Shown in pieces: positions 1 through 4,579 of a DNA stretch of 6,330 nt. Origin of the DNA: Spirochaetota bacterium (GTDB taxonomy: Bacteria > Spirochaetota > Spirochaetia > DSM-27196 > PWMO01); NCBI GenBank assembly GCA_009908925.1, contig JAAAOH010000013.1, positions 1 through 6,330 of the forward strand, read 5' to 3'. The position numbers and the translations under genes are program-made. The notes beneath the pieces were generated by a model that was not told the origin of the DNA, searched no databases, and saw only the letters and a program-made list of their open reading frames with translations. The stretch's first letter is position 1. Each line of letters opens with the position of its first letter.

Positions 1-105
1 GCATAGAAGCCCGCCCGCCGGAGCGGAGACGGAAACGTCGTCCACGGCCGGATGGTCGGCGCCGGGAAATCGCCTGGTCAGATGCTCGAGCGAGACCTCG
101 GTCAT
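1..105 (-). CDS. ABC transporter ATP-binding protein, N-terminal fragment (cut by window edge)
   Basis: Only the first 35 codons are present, beginning at the ATG at 105-103 and running off the left edge. The peptide starts MTEVSLEHLTRRFPG and continues with 'HPAVDDVSVSAPAG'. This is the usual opening of an ABC importer ATPase: a first beta strand, an aromatic A-loop residue (Phe13) that stacks on the adenine of ATP, then the 'aVddVsl...G' strand that leads into the Walker A loop. Walker A itself lies outside the window. The start codon overlaps the stop of the upstream permease gene by four bases (ATGA), so it is the last visible gene of the importer operon and should energise transport through the two permeases. 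Its order (binding protein, permeases, ATPase) matches ynjB-ynjC-ynjD. The family call rests on context as much as on the short peptide. Confidence 0.85.
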   Translation of the reverse strand, partial: MTEVSLEHLTRRFPGADHPAVDDVSVSAPAGGLLC

Positions 106-917
106 ACCTTCCCCAGTCCACTGAGTGCGGCGGAGCGCCCCGTGAGGTAGCGGGCGGTCGCCGCGAGGATGAGAATCGCCGGAAGCACGAAGATGATGGC
201 AAGAGCGGCGGTCACCGCGTGATCCCCCGATGTTGCGAAGGAGAACAGCAGGATCGGCAGCGTCACTACGCGGCCGCCTCCAACCATCAGGGTGAGCACG
301 TACTGACTCCAGGATACCAGAAACACGAAGAGCGAGCCGATCATGACGCCGGGGAACACGCTCGGCAGCGTAATATGGCGCAGCACCTGCAGCGGCCGCG
401 CGCCGAGACTGCGCGCCTGCGCCTCGAAGTTCCTGTCGTAGTTCGCGAAAACCCCTTTCATCACCAGAATCATATACGGAAGCGTGGGAAGCAGGTGGGA
501 GAGGATGACACCGGTGCGGGTATCGGCAAGCCCGATCCGAATGAAGACCACCTGTATGCCCATGATGACCGCAATGCCCGGCACGATGAGGGGAGCGAGA
601 ATGAGAATCTCGAGCCCGTCCTTCCCCCCGAGCCGCGTGGTCCCGAGCGCACGCCCGGCCGGTACGCCGAGGAGGATGTTGATGGCGGTGACTGCGGCGC
701 CGATCAGCAGGCTGTTCACGACAGCGGCAAGCACGCGGGACGCAGGCGAGACCAGATATGCCCAACCGCGGAGGCTGAGCTCAGCGGGAAGCAGACTCGG
801 GAAGAACCACCTATGGCTCACCGACCACACCCCGAGGGGCAGAAACGGAAGCGCCACGAGAAGGATGATGCCGGCGATGGAAGCGCGATGTGCGACGGTG
901 CCGCTCTCGAGCCTCAT
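102..917 (-). CDS. ABC importer inner-membrane permease, second subunit (YnjC C-half-like)
   Basis: This 271-residue integral membrane protein is one of two permeases forming the channel of the importer. About six hydrophobic segments are visible, near residues 12-32, 63-87, 103-127, 137-157, 189-213 and 237-256. The cytoplasmic coupling loop (EAA motif) is clear at 165-190, 'EAQARSLGARPLQVLRHITLP', with the invariant Gly172 and the Leu-Pro ending; this loop docks on the ATPase. Length and topology fit binding-protein-dependent permeases of the spermidine/putrescine-thiamine-iron type. Its ATG overlaps the stop of the preceding permease (ATGA, 914-917), and its own stop overlaps the ATPase start (102-105), so the genes are probably translationally coupled. 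In E. coli the equivalent segment is the C-terminal half of the fused YnjC; here it stands alone. The substrate cannot be read from the permease. Confidence 0.93.
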   Translation of the reverse strand: MRLESGTVAHRASIAGIILLVALPFLPLGVWSVSHRWFFPSLLPAELSLRGWAYLVSPASRVLAAVVNSLLIGAAVTAINILLGVPAGRALGTTRLGGKDGLEILILAPLIVPGIAVIMGIQVVFIRIGLADTRTGVILSHLLPTLPYMILVMKGVFANYDRNFEAQARSLGARPLQVLRHITLPSVFPGVMIGSLFVFLVSWSQYVLTLMVGGGRVVTLPILLFSFATSGDHAVTAALAIIFVLPAILILAATARYLTGRSAALSGLGKV

Positions 918-1777
918 GCGCGTCCTCCGATCGCCCGTCGTGTCGCGAGGCGGTAGAGGTAGACGAGGAAGAGCACGAACACCGCGATGAACATGCTCGT
1001 CGCCATCGCCTGCGGGCGGGCTGCGAGGTCAACATCGATGTAGAGCCGGTAGGCGAAGACCGCCAGCATCGAGGGGAAAGTCTTTCCGAGCAGAAACGGC
1101 ACCTCGAAGGAGCCGAAGGTGAAGGCAAAGATGATGATGGACGCCGGCACGAGACCGGGCGCCACCAGGGGGATGAGAACGTGACGGAGCGTCTGCCCCG
1201 GTGTGGCCCCGAGGGAGCGGGCGAGCTGCTCGTAGTCCGCGCCGATGGACTGAAGCACCGCAAGCGCGATCAACCCGATGAAGGGGATCTGCTTCCACAT
1301 GTACACCAGGATGATGGCGACGCCCCAGTCATCGTGGACCACCGCGGGAAACTCCGCGGGTGCGGCAATCATGCCGAGCTGATGCAGCACACGGGCGAGA
1401 AGCCCGCTCTGGGAGACGAGCATCATCATGCCGACGGCTACCACGAGGTACGGCATGGTAAGCGGCAGCTGATAGACGAACGTGGCAACGCGCTTGCCGC
1501 GAAAGGGGCGCCTGAGCGCGAGTGCGGTGGCGAAGCCGAAGACGACGGTCAGGGTCGTCGTCACGACGGATACGAATACGGTGAGGCCCAGCGAGCGCAG
1601 AAACCCCGGACTGGTCAGCACTTCGCGATAGGCGTCGAAGCCGAAATCGGTCATCCCGATGACGGGGAAATAGCCGAGACTCTGGGTCAGCCCCAGCGCC
1701 AGGCCGCCGGCGAACAGAGCAAGGAGAATGACCAGCGCAGGCCCGAGCATGAGAACGACGGTAAGACGGGGCTTCAT
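914..1777 (-). CDS. ABC importer inner-membrane permease, first subunit (YnjC N-half-like)
   Basis: This 287-residue permease starts at the ATG at 1777-1775, which shares one base with the stop of the binding-protein gene (TGATG). The same frame stays open upstream to about 2446, but that part lies antiparallel-free inside the binding-protein gene in another frame and has no membrane character, so the coupled ATG is the right start. Hydrophobic segments lie near residues 7-29, 63-88, 105-126, 152-177, 209-231 and 260-277. The EAA coupling loop is at 183-208, 'EQLARSLGATPGQTLRHVLIP', with Gly190 and the Ile-Pro ending; its first position keeps Glu, followed by Gln rather than Ala. It pairs with the next permease gene to form the channel. 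Two separate permease genes replace the single ~510-residue YnjC of E. coli. I do not see a strong ribosome binding site close to the ATG, which fits reinitiation after the upstream gene. Confidence 0.92.
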   Translation of the reverse strand: MKPRLTVVLMLGPALVILLALFAGGLALGLTQSLGYFPVIGMTDFGFDAYREVLTSPGFLRSLGLTVFVSVVTTTLTVVFGFATALALRRPFRGKRVATFVYQLPLTMPYLVVAVGMMMLVSQSGLLARVLHQLGMIAAPAEFPAVVHDDWGVAIILVYMWKQIPFIGLIALAVLQSIGADYEQLARSLGATPGQTLRHVLIPLVAPGLVPASIIIFAFTFGSFEVPFLLGKTFPSMLAVFAYRLYIDVDLAARPQAMATSMFIAVFVLFLVYLYRLATRRAIGGRA

Positions 1778-3144
1778 CACCGTTGAAGGACGTTGGACCT
1801 CCATCCCTCCTCGACGGCCTCGATCCAGCCGGCCTGGGGCTCGGGAACGCTGTGTTCCTGGAGAACCCCGGGCTCGAGCACGGCCGGCGACCGCGGCAGA
1901 TTCTCGAAACGGCGCCGCCACTCCTCGGGTAACCGGTCGATCGAGAGGACGGTCGGATCCCCCCAGACCCCGGTCCTGGACTTCTCGAGCTGCGTCGCAG
2001 GTTCGAGAAGGTAGTTCGCGACGACCATGGCCGCCGCCTTGTGCGGCGAGTTGAAGGGGATGGCCACGTAGTGAGTGTTGGTCAGCGTTCCCCCCTCGAA
2101 GACGAAGGTGCGGGCACTCTCCGGATAGCGGCCCTGCTCTATGAGGTTCGCGGCGTAGCGCGGATTGTAGTCCATATCGAAATCTACCTCGGCGTTGGCG
2201 AAGAGGCTCTGAAGCCGCGTTCTCGTCTCCGGATAGGTCTCGCCCTCGCGCCAGAGATAGGGCTCGAGCTCGTTCAGTGTCTCCCAGACTTCTGGCGCAA
2301 TCTCTTCGTAGAGCTCCCGGTCGAAGGGCTGCTGGAACGCTTCGTAGCCTCCGGCAATGTGATACCACACATGGCGCACGAAGGCGGAGCCGTTGAAATC
2401 CGGCGGCGCGGGGTAGGTAAAGCGTCCCGGGTTCCGCCGTGCCCACGCGAGGAGCGCGTCTATACTTCGGGGCGGGTCGGGAAGGCGTTCGCTGTCATAG
2501 ACCATAACGAACTGGGCCCCGCCGTACGGGGACTCGTAGCCCTCTACGGGATAGCCGAAATCGTTTCTGATGACGGGGTTCTCCGTGTTCACGTACTGCA
2601 TGTTGGGAAGCTTCGAGGCGTAGGGACCGAACAGAAGATCCGCCTCCTTCATGGTGCGGAAGTTCTCTCCGTTGATCCATACCAGATCGACCGAACCGTT
2701 TTCCAGACGACCGGCCTGCTTCTCGCCGAGCACCTTGTTCACGAACACGCTCGCGTCGGTAACCGGCACCATGTTGAGATTGATGCCGTATTCCTCCTGT
2801 ACGCGGCCTCCCACATATCCCTGGACGAACCCGTTTATCGAGTCGGAGCCGCCCCACATGTAAAAGAAGACTTCCTGTCCCTCGGCCTCCGCGACGATCT
2901 CTTCCCAGCTCATGGACCCCACTCGATCGGCAAAGGTGGATTGGTCGGCACTCGTTCCGCTCGCGCCCCGGTCGCCGGCCTGCCCTCCTCCGGCTTCGGC
3001 GCCACCGGCTTCCGCTCCCCCGGCTTCCCCGCCGCCGGCCGGAAACGAGACCCCCGCGACCGATATAAGGAGTATCAGTACCGCGACGGCCGGCTTCAGA
3101 GCCGCACCCCGCACGAGTCTCAGGAAAGTCGTCGGCATCCGCAT
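1777..3144 (-). CDS. ynjB: YnjB-type periplasmic solute-binding protein of ABC importer
   Basis: A 455-residue exported binding protein that captures a substrate in the periplasm and delivers it to the adjacent permeases. Residues 1-36 form a Sec signal: a basic start (MRMPTTFLRLVRGAALK), a hydrophobic core around 19-33, and likely cleavage near SFPA/GGG. No lipobox cysteine is present, so it should be soluble or held by the uncleaved signal. A low-complexity Gly/Ala/Glu linker follows (37-62). The mature domain has hallmarks I recognise from the YnjB family: 'VFFYMWGGSDSINGF' (92-106) and 'GSVDLVWINGENF' (150-162). Homologues are commonly labelled 'putative thiamine transport', but the ligand is not established. 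Start choice: GTG 3147, ATG 3144 and ATG 3138 are all in frame; the AAGGGGG ribosome site sits five bases before ATG 3144, which I prefer. The stop overlaps the first permease start by one base. Family call is confident; ligand unknown. Confidence 0.9.
   Translation of the reverse strand: MRMPTTFLRLVRGAALKPAVAVLILLISVAGVSFPAGGGEAGGAEAGGAEAGGGQAGDRGASGTSADQSTFADRVGSMSWEEIVAEAEGQEVFFYMWGGSDSINGFVQGYVGGRVQEEYGINLNMVPVTDASVFVNKVLGEKQAGRLENGSVDLVWINGENFRTMKEADLLFGPYASKLPNMQYVNTENPVIRNDFGYPVEGYESPYGGAQFVMVYDSERLPDPPRSIDALLAWARRNPGRFTYPAPPDFNGSAFVRHVWYHIAGGYEAFQQPFDRELYEEIAPEVWETLNELEPYLWREGETYPETRTRLQSLFANAEVDFDMDYNPRYAANLIEQGRYPESARTFVFEGGTLTNTHYVAIPFNSPHKAAAMVVANYLLEPATQLEKSRTGVWGDPTVLSIDRLPEEWRRRFENLPRSPAVLEPGVLQEHSVPEPQAGWIEAVEEGWRSNVLQR
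2990..3034 (-). repeat. Three tandem 15-bp units coding a Gly/Ala/Glu linker
   Basis: Three consecutive 15-base units, each beginning ccggcttc on the plus strand (2990-3004, 3005-3019, 3020-3034), lie inside the binding-protein gene just after its signal peptide. They diverge in their last seven bases. Because 15 is a multiple of three, they encode a five-residue repeat of the form AGGAE (protein 'GGEAGGAEAGGAEAGG'). The stretch is a flexible spacer between signal and folded domain, and unit number could change without breaking the frame. Confidence 0.8.
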
Positions 3145-3149
3145 CACAT

Positions 3150-3156
3150 CCCCCTT
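3150..3156 (-). promoter_or_regulatory. Ribosome binding site of the binding-protein gene
   Basis: On the minus strand the sequence reads AAGGGGG, complementary to the 16S anti-Shine-Dalgarno with one G:U-like deviation from AGGAGG. It lies two bases before GTG 3147, five before ATG 3144 and eleven before ATG 3138. The five-base spacing favours ATG 3144 as the start. Confidence 0.65.
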
Positions 3157-3172
3157 CGGTTACGGTAGGGGT

Positions 3173-3202
3173 AAGGTACCGTCGCCTCGGTGTCGGTGGC
3201 AA
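3173..3202 (-). promoter_or_regulatory. Possible sigma70 promoter of the importer operon
   Basis: Reading the minus strand, TTGCCA (3202-3197, five of six to TTGACA) is followed after 18 bases by TACCTT (3178-3173, only three of six to TATAAT but keeping the leading TA and the final T). Transcription would start near 3166, leaving a leader of about 22 bases that includes the ribosome site at 3156-3150. The -10 box is weak, so this is a candidate only; the operon could equally be read through from the SAHH-like gene upstream. Confidence 0.3.
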
Positions 3203-3223
3203 CACGGAGCCCGGAATCCCGGC

Positions 3224-3313
3224 AAAAAAGTTGCGCCTGCAAGCAAGACCGCCGATCCCCGGCGCCGGGGGCACTCCCCGGGCAAGCGCGGCGGGCGGCA
3301 CCCCGCCGGGGTG
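3224..3313 (-). other. GC-rich palindromes and T-run between SAHH-like gene and importer operon; possible terminator
   Basis: The 200-base gap after the SAHH-like stop holds no gene. Following transcription on the minus strand it contains a 6-bp stem with a 3-base loop (3313-3299, plus strand CACCCC-GCC-GGGGTG), then a perfect 14-bp palindrome (3270-3257, CCCCGGCGCCGGGG), then a weak 4-bp hairpin TTGC-AGGC-GCAA (3242-3231) followed by C and six T residues (3229-3224). The strong stems are not next to the T-run and the stem next to it is weak, so this is not a textbook intrinsic terminator. It may attenuate or terminate transcription ahead of the importer, or simply stabilise the 3' end of the SAHH-like mRNA. 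Confidence 0.35.
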
Positions 3314-3344
3314 AACGCCGCTGCCGACCGCGACCTCCCAGCGC

Positions 3345-4505
3345 TCAGCTCACCGCCGCCCGCCAGACAAAATCCGGGAGCACGTGCAGGCCCGCCGGGT
3401 AGGAGCTTCCCTCGTGTACGAGAAAGCCGAGCGCCTCGGTCAGCACGGCGAGCGTGACATCGAAGGCGTTGAGGCTGTCCCCGGCGCCGGCCACGAGGTT
3501 GAGCATTGACCCGCCGGCGAGCAGGTACACCCGCCTGTCGCCGAGGGAGATCTCCTCCACGAAGGGGATGATCTCCCGGTGGTCGTGGCTTCTGAGGTAG
3601 GCGACGTCGATCTCCCCGGGCCGATGCCCGACGTTCAGCAGAAAGGCCCCGTCGGGCAACCGATCTATGAGCGCGGCGCCGACAACCCCGTCCGCCCCGG
3701 TAGCGGTGGCCACGACATCCGCGCGCGCCGCCGCCTCGGGGAGCTCGGCCACCTCCCAGCCCGCGTACGCAGCCCGCAGCCGCCGGGCGGGATCCCGCTC
3801 GGCGACCATCACGTGGGCTCCGTAGGCCTTCGCACTGTCGGCCACGCCGGCGCCGACATCTCCGTATCCGATAACGAGCACCGTCTTCTCGTGCAGGGTG
3901 AGACCGGTGCGGGCGAAAAAGGTATGCCAGGCGGTGAGGCCCACCATGTGGCGGTTGTGCAGCCCCTCCTTCACCGGTAGGTCGTCCCAGTTGAACACGG
4001 GATAGTCGAGGTCCAGACCCCGGATCCGACTGATGCCCGAGCCGGTCGCCTCGAGACTCCCGCGGACGCTGCCGCGGTCTCGCCCGCCGCCGGGCCGGCG
4101 TGCCCGCGCCGCCGATAGCTCCGCCCCCATCTCGCAGAGGTGCGTGGGCTCCCACTCGAGGGCGGCATCCGCCGCCGCGCGGTACTCCTTCATCGACATG
4201 CCCCGATACGCCGAGGCCTCCGCCCCCTGTGCGCACAGGTGCTCCACCACGTCGTCGCGCACGGTATCGGGGTTGCAGGTCGTCAGGTACGCAGCCCCGC
4301 CCCGCGCGAGCACGCCCTCGACAAAGGGAATCATCTTCGGGTCGAGGTGCATGCTGAAGGCGATGCGGAACCCCTCGAGGCTCGGCAGGCGCTTCACTGC
4401 ACCGGCGAGGCGGGGCATCTGCCGTCTCATCCACTCGGCCTGTTGTTCTCTGCCTGCTCCCTGTATCACGGGGCATAGTAGGCAGGAGTACGACGTGATC
4501 GTCAA
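3345..4505 (-). CDS. Divergent S-adenosylhomocysteine hydrolase-like NAD-binding protein
   Basis: A 386-residue protein related to adenosylhomocysteinase, the cytoplasmic NAD enzyme that splits S-adenosylhomocysteine into adenosine and homocysteine. Family landmarks, in order: 'RIAFSMHLDPKM' with His53 (human His55), 'YLTTCNPDTVRDDV' with Cys77, 'PVKEGLHN' with Lys179 (Lys186), the Rossmann motif GYGDVG at 213-218, Glu236 in 'VAERDP' for the NAD ribose, and 'NVGHRPGEIDV' with His294 (His301). Differences by eye alignment: catalytic Asp131 appears as Met, Asp190 as His183, the 'GHPSFVM' histidine as Asp343, and the protein stops about 45-50 residues early, lacking the Lys/Tyr tail that completes the NAD site of the partner subunit. 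Typical enzymes are 420-470 residues. The start is uncertain: TTG at 4505 is the only codon upstream of GTG 4469; neither has a clear ribosome site, and the ATG at codon 26 would cut into the homologous helix. It may have a changed substrate or be non-catalytic. Family membership is firm; activity is open. Confidence 0.82.
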   Translation of the reverse strand: MTITSYSCLLCPVIQGAGREQQAEWMRRQMPRLAGAVKRLPSLEGFRIAFSMHLDPKMIPFVEGVLARGGAAYLTTCNPDTVRDDVVEHLCAQGAEASAYRGMSMKEYRAAADAALEWEPTHLCEMGAELSAARARRPGGGRDRGSVRGSLEATGSGISRIRGLDLDYPVFNWDDLPVKEGLHNRHMVGLTAWHTFFARTGLTLHEKTVLVIGYGDVGAGVADSAKAYGAHVMVAERDPARRLRAAYAGWEVAELPEAAARADVVATATGADGVVGAALIDRLPDGAFLLNVGHRPGEIDVAYLRSHDHREIIPFVEEISLGDRRVYLLAGGSMLNLVAGAGDSLNAFDVTLAVLTEALGFLVHEGSSYPAGLHVLPDFVWRAAVS

Positions 4506-4531
4506 GGTACCGTGGTCGTCGTGCTGATTTC

Positions 4532-4546
4532 GTCACCCGGCGTGAC
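4532..4546. promoter_or_regulatory. Inverted repeat GTCAC-N5-GTGAC, possible operator
   Basis: A perfect 5-bp inverted repeat with a 5-base spacer (GTCAC CCGGC GTGAC) lies midway in the 74-base gap between the divergent SAHH-like and protease genes. Its right arm is part of the predicted -35 box of the protease promoter, a position from which a bound dimeric regulator would block RNA polymerase. Arms this short can occur by chance and no known regulator is recognised. Confidence 0.4.
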
Positions 4547-4570
4547 AATCCGAAGCGCTGCGCATATTAT
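4542..4570 (+). promoter_or_regulatory. Sigma70-like promoter of the M16 protease gene
   Basis: GTGACA (4542-4547, five of six to TTGACA) and TATTAT (4565-4570, five of six to TATAAT) are separated by an optimal 17 bases, and the -10 stands out as an AT-rich island in GC-rich DNA. With standard spacing the transcript begins at about A4577, three bases before the ATG at 4580, and no Shine-Dalgarno sequence precedes that ATG. The mRNA is therefore predicted to be leaderless or nearly so. Confidence 0.62.
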
Positions 4571-4579
4571 TGTCCTACC

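Noticed and set aside
890..1786. Long plus-strand open frame opposite the first permease gene (298 codons)
   Set aside because: It is rich in Glu, Arg, His and Asp with no domain-like pattern, as expected for the antisense of a hydrophobic GC-rich gene; the minus strand has clear membrane segments and an EAA motif.
1778..2446. Upstream extension of the first permease reading frame
   Set aside because: The extension overlaps the binding-protein gene in another phase and is Arg-rich and non-membrane. The ATG at 1777 in the TGATG junction is the natural start.
2041..3168. Long plus-strand open frame opposite the binding-protein gene (375 codons)
   Set aside because: It has no recognisable motif and no ribosome site, and it fully overlaps a gene with a signal peptide and YnjB-family signatures.
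3148..3344. TPP riboswitch upstream of the presumed thiamine-type importer
   Set aside because: I looked for the conserved THI-box segments (CUGAGA and the ACCUGAUC-type stretch) on the minus strand and did not find them in the gap.
4450..4485. Possible hairpin near the SAHH-like start (CTGCCT pairing with AGGCAG)
   Set aside because: The stem is only six base pairs with a 24-base loop and poor inner pairing. It does not match an SAH or SAM riboswitch layout and lies inside the coding frame if the TTG start is used.
3160..4548. Long minus-strand open frame in another phase across the SAHH-like gene (462 codons)
   Set aside because: The product is almost entirely Arg, Gly, Ala and Pro, a typical GC-rich frame shadow, whereas the alternative frame shows NAD-binding and SAHH motifs.
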